64,000 bases of DNA, taken from the NCBI RefSeq assembly GCF_003369915.1, contig NC_046676.1, positions 7,595,501 to 7,659,500 of the forward strand, in the 5' to 3' direction. Numbering within the stretch: position 1 is the stretch's first letter; each line of letters begins with the position of its first letter. A program made the position numbers and the translations under genes. Shown here piece after piece: positions 46,500 through 61,147 of the stretch. The DNA is from Drosophila miranda. Lineage: Eukaryota > Arthropoda > Insecta > Diptera > Drosophilidae. Under the pieces are notes generated by a model. That model was not told where the DNA came from. It saw only the letters and a program-made list of their open reading frames with translations, and made no database searches.

Positions 46500-47780
46500 C
46501 CTTTCAGCGTGCCATACCGATGAAAAAACGAACTTAGCCCACTTAAGCCCCTTTATTTAAACTGGATAACAACTCGAGTTAGACCGCGGAAAATAATACT
46601 TATAATAATAATATTTACCTCTTTTTTACCTGGCAAGGAAACTTTTTTTGATAGATTGGGGACTTAGAATTTGTTTAACAATTTAATCTGGTATTTTGTA
46701 TGCAGTTTTTTTAAAGGTAGTGCTTTTTTTACACAATAATTTTTAGCGGTATATTTTTCAAAATTTTTACTTTGAAAACTCGTGAAAATTCTAAACAAAT
46801 CCAATAAGAATGACTAGCAAAAGTTGGCTACTATTTTAGAAAAATAATCTATCAATCGGATAAACTTCATGTTCAGCTATAAAGTCCTAGCAAGCTAATA
46901 ATATCAAATCACAGAACGATTAGCCCATTGTATGCCAAAGGGGTATTTTAATATTGCACCGAAAATAGTGAAAATCGTGGATATAGTGGGTTTTTTTTTG
47001 TGAGTAAAAGAAGGAATAGGAGGTATCTACAATGACTGTTTAAATAGAGGGGTCTTAAGTGGGTATATGTGGCATATTTCAGACCGTATATTTTATCGCC
47101 AAGTCACTTAGTACACTAATTTTCTTGCCACAATGTCTGGCTCACACACCTTGCAAAATATAAAAATACTTTCCATAGTATTTTCCAGTATATTAAGGTT
47201 ATGCACTCACCCTCTTGGCCAATGCCCCAATGTAGAAGTCGTGTAAAAATGCAATTTAGAGCCACATCGATTATTAATGCGGGAAATCATCGAAATCTTG
47301 ATCACTTGCCATCAAAATCTCAATGTTTTCAAAAATATAAAAAAAAGGAATGTAAAAATATGCATAACGGGGGTTTTTCACACTGGCGCTTCCATGGGGC
47401 TTATATGGAAAAGAACGGGCCAACAATTTTGAAAAGTACACATATTCCCCTTTATAAAAATGATTTTAATATATAGCAAATGGGTAGTTACCATGTAAAG
47501 AAATAAACTTAGTGGAAATTGTTGACATTTTTTATTGAAACCCTATTTTATAAACAATGCCAATAAAGATGGTACTTAAAATTAGCCACTTTTATATAAA
47601 ATTGATTAGATTATCGGTTAAAAATATGTGTTCAGTGCTGATAGTCGTTGCTAGCTAGTATTCAACCGAAAGCAATTTGATTCAGCTTGAATACAAATAA
47701 TACCTCAGTATATTTTCGGCATATTTTTAAATTTGTGACGTAGTTTCGGTTTTCTGAGTGTCTGTTTACCATTGCACGTA
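46500..47780 (-). repeat. Dispersed repeat, copy F (in right arm)
   Basis: Inverted twin of copy E, with the same blocks in mirror order. These include AACTTAGCCCACTTAAGCCCC at 46531 and GCTAGCTAGTATTCAACCGAAAG near 47650. Confidence 0.75.
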
Positions 47781-48065
47781 TGAAAATAAAAGTGAATAAT
47801 AAAAGTAAGCAAAATCACTGGTATGGCGCGTACCTAAAATTGTTTGCGGAAGGAAAAAATTAACATATTTCAAGACGTTCGCTGATAGTTTTAATCAAAA
47901 ATACATTTTCCGAAGCTTCTGGGGGTGCCTCACACGCCTACGAAGACGGCGCGAAGAAATTCCCAAAGCTTCATCAATTTAGTCGAAAAACCTGGAATTT
48001 ACTGCATGGCGTTCCGGAATAACTCTTAAAACGGCTCTTGGAACTCCGTCTGGACCCTGAGAAGC

Positions 48066-48683
48066 ATGGCAAGCATAGGAAAGACAAGGATGGCCACGGA
48101 GAAGGCGACGGGAGTTAAAATTCGCATGGAAACGCTGAAAAAAAGGGAAGGAGAAGCTAAATCCGCCATGCGGGTAGGAGTAAAGATGGCGGCAAAAAAG
48201 GCTCCGCAGCTTTTGGCTTCTAAACTGCTGTGCAAGAAACCAAACTTGTCGACGAACGTGTCGACAAACATGTCCACGAACACGACAACAAGCATGACAT
48301 CAAACATTTCTACGACGAAAGAGAGAGAGAAGACTGACGCGGTTTGTGTGGCTTCCGTGAGTACGAAAAACGGAAGTAACCGCAAAATCATCGTTAACAA
48401 GTATTATGAGGGGCATAAAGGCCCATACATTGTTTGTATCGACAAAATGAGTGCGAATAATGCCAGAATTGCTATAAACCAGTTTGATCTATCCGATCTG
48501 CTGCTGAAACAGGGCATTAGCGATATCGGGGAGGTTGCTAGAATGGGCTATGGCAGGTGCAAGATTGTGTGCGGGTCGGCGGAATGTGCAAACGGGCTAG
48601 TGGAAAACAGTGTTTTCGCTGCTCAAGGGTACTCAACCCGAATCTTTAGGCACTTCGTCCAAAAAGCAGGGTTAATTTTCTAA
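48066..48683 (+). mobile_element. I-clade LINE ORF1 fragment (right copy, open)
   Basis: A 205-residue open frame reads MASIGKTRMATEKATG, a Thr/Ser-rich part, then YYEGHKGPYIVCIDKM, INQFDLSDLLLKQGISDIGE, GYGRCKIVCGSAECANGLVE and on past the arm border to HFVQKAGLIF and a stop. The second half resembles the RNA-binding gag-like ORF1 of I-type LINEs. No CCHC knuckles or reverse transcriptase follow, so this is a fragment. Confidence 0.6.
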
Positions 48684-48724
48684 TTCTTTTATTTATTATT
48701 TTTTTGCTGTTAGTGTGACCGCGG

Positions 48725-49240
48725 ACTTATCGATAAAATATACGGTCCGACCCTCAGAATTATACCGAAACATACCGCCTCATTTTCAAAATATACCGTA
48801 AATATACTGACGAATTCAAGTTCTATTATTCATATTCCTGGTTTTTGATTTTCCGTTGAATATTACTAGCTATATAGAACATTTAGCCATGCCCACATAA
48901 CTATATCCGATTAATTAAACTATTCTCAACTTGACTGGCTTATTTTAAATACTTGCTTTTATTGAATTTTGCGTAAAAAGAGGTTTTAGCGAAATAAGTC
49001 AAACAAAAAACAAGTAGCGAAATAGGTCAATCAAAACAAACGAAAAAGGAAATTCGTTCATATTGCTCAATTTTGATATTCCATTGAATAATGCTGACTA
49101 ATTAAATTTCTCAGCAATGCCCACATAGTTTTATTCCATTGATGAATCAATTTTCTGCAAGATTGGTTAGTTTTTAATCCTTGCTTTTATTGTATTTATT
49201 GTAAAAAAAGGTTTAATCGAAAAAGTTCAACAAAAAAGAG
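48725..49240 (+). repeat. Dispersed repeat, copies G (two units in tandem)
   Basis: The first unit (48750-48990) has TATACCGTAAATATACTGACG, TTTTTGATTTTCCGTTGAATATTACTAGC, TTAGCCATGCCCACATAAC and CTTGCTTTTATTGAATTTTG. A second (49065-49220) repeats TTTTGATATTCCATTGAATAATGCTGAC, CATTGATGAATC and CTTGCTTTTATTGTATTTATTG. Confidence 0.6.
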
Positions 49241-49359
49241 TCGCTATATTGCGTGTAAGCCGTATATACCCTATTTTGTTAATTTTATATGAAAGTATAA
49301 ATATTGATATGAAGATAAAACGTAACTAATAAAACCTTTTCTCAAATTGACATTTCTTA

Positions 49360-50215
49360 GACATCTTCATGTATATGATGAGTGTTTTGTATATATATCT
49401 CGATCCTGGTACCTATTCTTGGTCTCTGCAAGAAGACAATAAGCTTTAAAATATCGTTGAAATAATGAAAATTGTATTAAAAAATATTGAATTATATTAA
49501 AATATATTGAAAATAAATTGTTTATGCCTGGGATGACAAACATATTCACAATTCTATAACATCCATTTCCCCCAGGGTATGTGTGCATGGAATGGGACTC
49601 ATTGTTCTGAACCGGTTATGACGACTAACTCTTGGTTAATCTTTCTTCCGTCGAATATTCTCAGCTATATAGATCTCTTATTTTTGCCCAGATAATTTTA
49701 TATGATTGTTGAAACAATTTTGATCAAGATTAATTATTTTTAAGTACCTGCATGTTTTTTGTTTTGACAAAAACACGATTTCAACAAAAATGTTCAATAG
49801 TCGCAGGTTGTGACGTCAATGTTGCTGGTATTTGCAGACTCTTTGTTGTCAACCAGGGTATGGGCGTTTGTATACCCTATTTCGTGAATATTATATAAAG
49901 ATACTGTTTTCCAAGCTGCTTTCAAATGTAATTAGTAAAGACCTTGTCTTAGATTGCATTTTTTTGGTCTATTCATGCATTCGATTAGGTGTTTGTATAT
50001 AAAACCTGATCCCTGTAGCGATTCTTTTTCTCTGTAAGAAGACCACTAATTGCAAAATATCGTTTAAAATAGATACTGACTTGTTTCTGCATTAATTAGA
50101 GCATGGGATGAAACACATTTCCCCAATTCTATAACATCCATTTTCCCCAGGGTATGTGTGCATGGAATTAGCAACATGTTTGTGTATGGAATGGGACTCA
50201 TTGTTGTCAATCGGG
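49360..50215. repeat. Two divergent copies of a 250-base unit
   Basis: Blocks at 49360-49620 recur at about 49960-50200. Shared features are a GTGTTTTGTATATATA-like stretch, TTCTTGGTCTCTGCAAGAAGAC vs TTCTTTTTCTCTGTAAGAAGAC, AAAATATCGTT, GGGATGA and TTCTATAACATCCATTT, and CCCCAGGGTATGTGTGCATGGAAT. A dispersed-repeat piece (about 49650-49800) lies between them, and another follows at 50370-50530. Probably this is one nested or tandemly duplicated element. No coding capacity is seen. Confidence 0.5.
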
Positions 50216-50722
50216 TAAAAGAGGTCCTTACCCGATTCAAGTTCGGCTATCGATACTATCGACTGGTTACGAGTGGTGCGCGCCAAATCTAACTTTTTTG
50301 AATGCGAGCGACAAGGATTTAAATGTTGTCAACCGGGCCATTACCGATTCAACAAATACGACGATACCCTCAATTTTGATCTTCCGTCTAATATCAGCTA
50401 TATGGAAGATTTAGCCATGCCCACATAATTCTATACGATTGATGAATCTATTTTCTACTTGATTGGCTTAATTTTAACACTTGCTTTTATTGGATTTCTA
50501 TATAACGTTAAAAATGAAATCTAGTAGTTTGTCAGAGTTTTTTTACAGTCCAAAGATTGTTTAACAGGGCCATGTTAGCCAATTTCAAGCGCTGATATTA
50601 TCGCATTTTGCAACACCTTTCAACTGTCAGCGGTTTTTCAAAATTAGTTTAATTTCATTTGATATATTGATATTGTATCATAATATATTTAAAATCGCCA
50701 GATAAGGACAGCTTTTAATTCA

Positions 50723-50913
50723 TGCTGGAACGACATTTCGACGGATCAACAGATCCTTTAAAAGTGGACAAGATGGACAGTAACAGATTGGAGTACCTGG
50801 GCAAAGCCCTTGCACCAAAAGTGTCAGAGATTATGATATATGTATGTATGCTGCAAACCTTCAACCACAAGAGGATCTTCGGCGGTACCCTGTACATTTT
50901 TTGGCTCGTGTAG
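50723..50913 (+). CDS. Possible gene fragment, unrecognised
   Basis: ATG at 50723 opens a 63-codon frame whose first 38 residues look protein-like (MLERHFDGSTDPLKVDKMDS, then NRLEYLGKALAPKVSEI). It then runs into a low-quality end. It sits among repeats and may be an exon or a broken gene copy. I do not recognise the family. Confidence 0.25.
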
Positions 50914-51085
50914 TTGGGGCAATGATTTAATTAACCACTCCCAACACATTGCACAGATTGATGTCATGGCTTCAACGAACATTTACAAACATTATTATTT
51001 TCCGCGGTTTAACTCAAAAAAGAATATAATTAATTTAAATTACAAAGCTCGGTCCTTGAACTCTTACAATGCTAAGCTTACCTGC

Positions 51086-51184
51086 CTCAGACTCAGGTAA
51101 ATTCCACCTGTAGCCTTCCTTCTGATCGCCTTCGGCATCGTTGGTGCTTTCCTTGTTTTCACTTCCGTGAAGTAAGCTCTCCGA
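51086..51184 (-). pseudogene. Coding-like segment ending at a splice donor
   Basis: On the minus strand a frame reads LLHGSENKESTNDAEGDQ.. to RWNLPESEA and meets a good donor (GGCAG/GTAAGC) near 51084. The frame is closed by a stop upstream near 51195, so if it is an exon its acceptor is unclear. It could be the remnant of a gene broken by the repeats to its left. Confidence 0.2.
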
Positions 51185-51557
51185 GCATTTTGGTTAATAT
51201 ATTTGTATAATTCACCCCATTTCTTATGAAGACACTCATTGGATCGCCTGGCCCGAAATCCTTACAATGAATCACGTCAGCAAAGGTGCAGAAATCAGCT
51301 GTCCTTTGTATATGTAGTTTAGCTAAATTACTTGGCAGAGTAGTTAGACACACTAGTTGTTTGATTTTAGTTCAAGGCAATGCCGGTTCTGCTCTTGTTT
51401 AATTATTTTGGCGAATATTAAACAACTTCATCGGCCTTCGTATGGATTTGCAAACTGTGCAAACAATCTAGGCGCCTACTTAAGCGCTATCGCTGGGCTT
51501 TTGGAGACATATCGAAGTCAAGCATCGACAAGACTTGTGTCTCTTTCCAATCTCAAC

Positions 51558-51890
51558 ATGAAGCTAATCTCGCTGAACTGCATTATGATCCTGGTGGTTC
51601 TTTGCTGCCTGGATGAATCAAAATCCCAGACCAACTCCTCGTCTAGTTCGCCAAGTTCGAGCACCAGCAACAGTGGAAACGCCAAGAATGTAGTAGTCTC
51701 CAATTTGAAGTACACGGCTGTCAGGAGGATCCGGGTCGGCAGCAGCACCTCCAGCACTGCGACCACCCGGAGTGCCTCAGTGCGCAACAAGAACCTGAGG
51801 GCCAAGCGGGCCCAGGCCAAGCGTACCCAGGCCAAGCGTAGTCAGGCTAGGCGCTCCAAGGCTCTGAACGGCCGCAGGACCAGGGGCTAA
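51558..51890 (+). CDS. Small secreted Ser/Arg-rich protein, unrecognised
   Basis: A single exon of 110 residues. The start MKLISLNCIMILVVLCC is a clear signal peptide, with likely cleavage near DESKS/QT (residue 23). A Ser/Asn-rich part follows (24-45), then NVVVSNLKYTAVRRIRVGSS, a Thr/Ser stretch, and a very basic tail with a short tandem repeat (AKRAQAKRTQAKRSQARR) ending NGRRTRG. The mature protein has no Cys. Codon use is G/C-ending, as in real genes here. A secreted, highly basic peptide could be reproductive, antimicrobial or matrix-binding, but nothing in the sequence decides this. It is convergent with AANAT1. Confidence 0.7.
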   Translation: MKLISLNCIMILVVLCCLDESKSQTNSSSSSPSSSTSNSGNAKNVVVSNLKYTAVRRIRVGSSTSSTATTRSASVRNKNLRAKRAQAKRTQAKRSQARRSKALNGRRTRG

Positions 51891-51963
51891 GCTAAGCTGA
51901 GGGAGTGGATCCGATCCCATTCCGCTCTATGGCCATGTTATCTATTCAGCTAAAAGTCAATCT

Positions 51964-51969
51964 TTTATT
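51964..51969 (-). terminator. AANAT1: AANAT1 polyadenylation signal
   Basis: Minus-strand AATAAA about 255 bases past the AANAT1 stop and 74 bases beyond the stop of the convergent small secreted gene. Confidence 0.5.
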
Positions 51970-52222
51970 TTGAGTTCATTCTAAACACAAAAAACACTTA
52001 AGTTTATCGACAGACGAATTAAATTAGATAAATACGTAACTTGTACTGTTTGTTTATGCTATTTTGAATTGAAAGTAGAGACATTTGAGATGGAACTACC
52101 TGGAACCCGCCACCGAACTACAAACTAAAGAATCACATAGTACAAAATCGAACGCCATCGACGAGGGAGGACCAGTACCAGCACCAGAACCAGAACCAGT
52201 CCGGACCAGCTGCTGGTTTCAT

Positions 52223-55070
<2,848 letters not shown>

Positions 55071-58000
55071 GTTGAGCAGGCAGGTTCGGGGTCTGGTGCA
55101 AGGTCTGGGTCTGGGTTTGTTTTGCTTTTATGATTTTGTTTATTGCAAAAAAGCGATAATTTTGTCTGGTTTTTTTTTTCGTTTCTTCTTTGGAAATGGG
55201 AAAATATATAGCGAAATTTTCCCTTGTTCTGCTTTTTGCTCTGTTCTTGAAACTTTTTGCTGGCGCGCGCTTTTTGCGACGGTTTTGTTTATTTATTCCG
55301 CAGCTGGATCTTTATTTATATTGGTTTCGTTTCTGTTTGATTTTTAATTTTACTTTGCTTTGTTAAACAGTAAAGTAAGCAGTAAGCAGACACCGATATG
55401 CACAGACACACGCGCTGGATAAACGATGAATGAAATTTAATATACTCGTATTAAACAAAGTAATTTAAGGCAGGATAAACTGGGAGCTGGCTGGGAGCAC
55501 GAGCACTATATCTGCGTTCCCAAAAGCGGTTTCGGTATCTTCGAACTGGTGGTGTATCCTTGCTTGCAGCTAAGTTGCCTGAGAGCCAGCAGTGACTGCC
55601 AAACAGTGGGGTTGCCCTGCACTTTATATAGTCCCCTATCCGATCCGATCCGATGCGATGCGATCCGATCCGACACGCAGCGTGAACCGAGCCGAGCGGT
55701 ACGTGAACTCAGGCAACAACAACTCGAACTCAAATCGTGGCGCGGCGAGAGGAAATATCAATCTTACAGAGCTCGACATCGACATCGAGAACGACGTCTG
55801 GTCTGGTGTGGTCTGGCCGGGCCTGGTCTGTACCGTTCCGTTCCGTTGTTGCTGCCGTTCGCAACTGAGAGACCTGGCCAGAACGCTCGAGCATACGCTT
55901 TGCTGGGCTTCATATGGGATATGCCAGTGCGCAGTCGGTCCGATCGTGGATCGATAGATGTGCCTCAGCTCTCTTTCGTACGTACATACATTCGGGGAGA
56001 GGCACGGCACGGCCCTGGGGTTCGGTTCGGTATGGATCTCTCTCTCTCCCACTCTTTGAGCAAAGAAAGCAGAAAGCAGGCCAAGCCTGAAAACATTGAG
56101 GGGGAGGGAGAGCGAGCAGCCAGAGAGCGAAGGAAACGTGATTCGTGACCGGCTTTCTTGGCGAAAAATCGAGTTTTCATCTGTTTCCTGTACTATCCAA
56201 GATGGGTCATTCCCCATGCCCCCATGCCACTTCCGTTCCTCCGCTGCTTGGTAAGCTTGCGGTTTGTTAGTTGATTTGGGAACTCGTTTATCGAACTTTT
56301 TTCTTGATTTATTGCGGTTTTTTTTCGGATAAGAGCACTCTAAATTCAACAGTAAGATATGTGAACCGACTGGTCCAGTGAATATGTTGATTTCAATGGA
56401 ACACATGTACGTATGTCTGATCTCAAAAAGATCCAAATTATCTTTACAGCAGATGATATTGATGATGATACTAAACAAGGTCCAGATAATGAATGGAGGT
56501 TCCATAAATCGTTGGCTCTCATCAGACAACAATACGCCAATCCATATCTGTTACGTCTGATCGGGGTGTGAATGATTGGCGGTCGGCTGTCCGGCCGGAG
56601 CGTGGCTCTCCTCCTCCACCGTTTGTTTACCTTCCGCTCTCGGCAGTCGCAAACAGAGCGAGCGCACGCCGCTGTCTCAATTAATATGCGACAAAGAAAG
56701 AAACACAAAGCGATTGTAGAGGGGTCTGGGTGTCCGCTCTCTCCTCTTTGCCCCTCTAGAGTGCGGCAGTGTGGGAGGATGGAATGAATGCTGAGTATTC
56801 CACACTCTTCACATTCCCGTGGGCGGGGGGGGGCTCTGTGGCCTGCTCTCGGTTTAGTTTTTTGTTTAATTTGGCGCGCGCTCTACGGCCAATTATCGCC
56901 CGAACTCTGCCACGCAAATACCATCCCATTGAAATATTCATATTATTCACTTAATTCATTCCGCGGCGCACTCCCTCCTTTTAATTATTCATAATTCAAG
57001 CGAAACCCCGAACTTTTTTCCAGTCTCCCTCCCATTTGCGTAATGATATTAAGGAATATTAATATTGTATTTTGTTTACGGATTTTGCAGGTTGTTCAAG
57101 TGCGCACAAACCTTAAAAATTAGTGTCGGTAGCAAAATGCAAATTGTCTCCAAATCTGTTTATCATGCAAAATCAATGGAAATTTTCGTAGGTACATACA
57201 TATATACTCGTATTATTTGAGAGTTCCATTTCATTCCGTTTGCATTATAAGTAATTAGTCAGAGCCGAGCAGAGGCCCGACCGTGGAACTCGTTTGCGGT
57301 TGTTTGTGGTTCCGATCGAATGGCTGTCCGATGTGGAGCACTAAATTTAGCTCGGCTCCGGGTCGTGCCTCTTTTTATTGTTCCTTCGCCAACTCTCCTT
57401 TCTTTCCTTTCGCCGCCGGATGACTGTCCCCAGTTGGGTCATTGTCATCGGGCTCGGATCAGATGATTCTGGCTGCAGGTGCAGCTTTTGAACGTATATT
57501 TATAAACCGATATTCACATTGTATTGTTCCACAGAATATGGCTTGATAACGATCCGGAACATCAAAAAGTTGCATCCAAAATCTTCCAATCGCCAATCGC
57601 GTTTATTTTAAGATATATTTTGGCATTTCCAAGACATTTCCCTTTGCACTTCACGTTTCTGCGTGGTCATGCAGTTAATGATCTTTGCCACCGCTTAAGG
57701 AGGGGGAAATAGTGCTGATTGAGCGTTTAATTTGGCTGCCGAAATTGTGCGACTGTGCCAAACGGGTTTCTTAGGGGGGAGGGAGGGGGGAGGAGTGGGG
57801 TTGGGCCTGAGACTTTATGATTATGCATACCTCCAGCCGATAACAGACTAATTGACAGTTACAAATGTTTTGCGACACCTTAAGTTATTCAAACACACAT
57901 GTTTCATGCCAATTATTCGCACACAGCTGGAACAGTTTGTTTTTCCTATGCAAAAAACATTGTACATAGCTCAGACATTCGTGGGGCACCCCTTAAGAAT

Positions 58001-61000
58001 GATTGCTATTCGAAGGAAAAAAACCATTTAAACGTGTGAAAAGACATTCGGCAGCCAGTGTGTCTAGCCTGCCGTATGCACGAGTGATACTCTAGTGCGT
58101 TTAATGACTTCTGATTGCACTTCTGACTGTCCCTGTCCCTGTCCCACGTCGTCGCCTCGATGCGGTTCTGTTTGCATACGGATAATTAAAATCGCATTAA
58201 CGCCGTTTAAGTGGGCACGGCGCCGATCAAGCCCCGCGATTGCTGGCAATTTGTAAATGAATGTACAATCAAAATGATTAAATCACTTTGCTAAACGCGC
58301 CACTCTCCACTGACTTGTCGAAAGCAATCAAAATCTTTTGATTTCTTCCGTTAAGCTGCAATTTCTTGAATACTGCGGAATGACAATTTTTTAATGCTGA
58401 AAATAATGCATTTCCCTTCCCTAATGGTACACCAAAAAAATATTAATAAGATGAATAATAGTAGGAGTATTTTGAAAGTGTCCACAGGCTCTTTTAAATT
58501 TTTGTGGAAAAGCCACAAGAGAGCGCTCTCTCGTATGTGCCTTGTGGCGGCCTGTAGGTCCTTCTTTTCCAACTTATATTGTCTTTGATATATCCCTATA
58601 TGTACGTACACTACCCCACAGGATATCTGTGCGATATGCAAGGATATCAAAAGGTTGGACCTTCTAAAAGTCAGTCTTCGCTTGCTATTACAATAAGAAC
58701 AGATGTTCTTAACAAAAGTCCATTTAAACGAAAACTTTTCTTGAGAATGTCCTGCATTGCTGGTTTGTATTTTACACAAAAATTATTTCTACCTTTTGTA
58801 AATTTAATATTAGGAATATTGGAACGGAAACAGAATTTCTGGCGTTATAAAATATGGGCTTTTCGCCAAAATCTCCACAATGCCAAAAACCATTATTTCC
58901 ATATACTTTTCTCCCGATATTCTTTTCTAATTTATTGAAATTTAACTTATCTAAACAATTGACAAATAATTTAATTAGCTTTATCACTTAAAACCTATTC
59001 AAATCTGGAATACTTAATTGATTTTCTTTGCTATTATATCCTATTAGAAAGATGACTCCTGACTCCTGGCCTACGGCCAAGCCGCGTTCGTTGGCCTTGA
59101 AATCACCGCCCCAAAGAAAATTGGCCCAATCATGATTAACGGTATATCTTTGTGACTTTTATTACAACAGAATTTGGTAGCTTAACGACAGTAAACGCCG
59201 ATTTACAACAAAAGAAACCAGGGAAGGCGTTTTATAAATGAAAAAACTTGCAAAATGATCACTGAAAATTTCATATATATATGAGGAAATGTTATGCAGA
59301 TGGTCCTAACCAATTTCCAGAGTTGTGCAATTTTGTACACCAACGTCGAATATCAACTCTGTTTTTGGTAACGTTAGATCAGGTATCGTTTATTATTTAT
59401 TATTACTAATAATTACTATTCAAAGAGAATACATTTCTTTCTTTAACTGCACTTTTTTTCGTTATATTTTTAACAATTTTTCGTACCAATGAAAAGTAAA
59501 GCCAGAATGAAAATGGAATGTACATTTTTTTTTTAGAAATTTGTGGAACAACTTTTAACGTGAATCGTCTTTGGAAAGCATAATTATAAGAAATGATATG
59601 ACAATTGGTGAGCTTCCAATAAATGTAGAAAATAATCTGGGAACATAATTATATGGACTTTGAATTTGTTGGCCTCTCCATGGAAATGGCCATATACTGC
59701 TATGTGGTTTAACCTTTGCGTTTACTCGTCACTTTAAATGGAATATTGATCAAGGCCCCGTGCAGTCGAATCGGCTAACAATATTGATTGCTTAATTACC
59801 TATCCATATGACAATTATTTAAAGAAAATTCCAACCGGATTAAGGACTGCTTTGGCTAGTAGGCGTAGCCTCAATCAATTTGAATGCTAACTAAGCGCCG
59901 AACATATTTTTTTTTACATTGTAAGAGGTTGCATGGCAAACATTCAAGTGTACCGACTGCAGTATACCCTCCTCTTAAGCTGTTGTACCCGAAAGCCACT
60001 CCTTACATAACGGAACCCACCTCCTTAGCATTGATGGGCTCCAAAATGTACCAAAATATTGGGAATATACTCGTAATTAAACGTTCAATCTGCTTGCACT
60101 TTGCCACAGGCCCAGGCGCAACGAATGTCTGGGCTCTGTGACTGGCAATTAGCCCTGGCTGTCATATAAATCACAAATTGTTTGCATTTGCATGTGCCAT
60201 AAATCTTAGCAAGTGCTCCACGCTTCATGCGCTCAGATCACAATCGAACGAAATGTTCAGGGGGCTCGGGGACGGGACCATTGCAAGTTTTCGTCATAAA
60301 TTTTGAAAGTTTGTCGCCAGCTTTTCCGACAATTCCACAAAAGCGGAATTGATTTCCGTCGGCCCCTTGGAGAAGTGGTGGCCCTCGGCCAGAGCCAGAG
60401 CCAGAGCCAGAGCCGAGCCAGAGCTGAGCCAAAGCCTGGCTAGATCTAGACAAGTGGCCCGAACCGAACGTGACTTGAAACTGAAAGCCCATGTCGGATA
60501 TGCAAGTGCGATGGGTGTGACCCCCGAGGGAGAGACGCGGAGGTGACATTGAAAGTTTTTCCAGCTTAATAAAGTTCCAAAGCCGCTGCTTCTAATTGAA
60601 TTAGCCGCTCCACCCAGCCACCTCCATGGCTGCCAAAGTCTGGGGCAGCTCCGGCTTTATACTGTGTGCGAATTTACAATACGTCCGCTTTTGTGGGTGT
60701 TTCGCTGGCTATGATTATCGCAGCACAAGCTCCAGGTGTCACCGGATTTGGGATTAACTAAGGGGTGGTAGCTATAATATAGTATATAATAAAAGATATA
60801 ATAGAGGATGCTAAATGGAACAAATGGAAGCTCAAGCTGCTAGCATCTCGAGATGTTGCATATATTAAGTACGGTACCCAGTAGTCCAGCACTTGATATT
60901 CGTTCTTTGTGTTAGCTAATGTTCCTTTCTAAAGACATTAAAATGCTTTTATCGCATCGAGATGCACGTGTGGCAAACGGCAAGCAAAAAAACAATGGGT

Positions 61001-61102
61001 TCTAAAGAATAAAACAGAACAGAACAGCACCGAACAGTACTGAACAGTGAATAAACCCCGAAACCAATTATTTACAAGTGTCTGCCTGTCACACAGGTAT
61101 GT

Positions 61103-61147
<45 letters not shown>

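Larger units (their letters stand above)
45501..48605 (-). repeat. Right arm of the inverted duplication
   Basis: Reverse complement of 41363-44467 with no net indel. From inside out it holds the truncated mars 5' part, the dispersed repeat (about 46500-47780) and the LINE ORF1 fragment. Beyond 48605 the LINE ORF1 frame continues, which suggests that this arm keeps the original outer junction. Confidence 0.92.
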
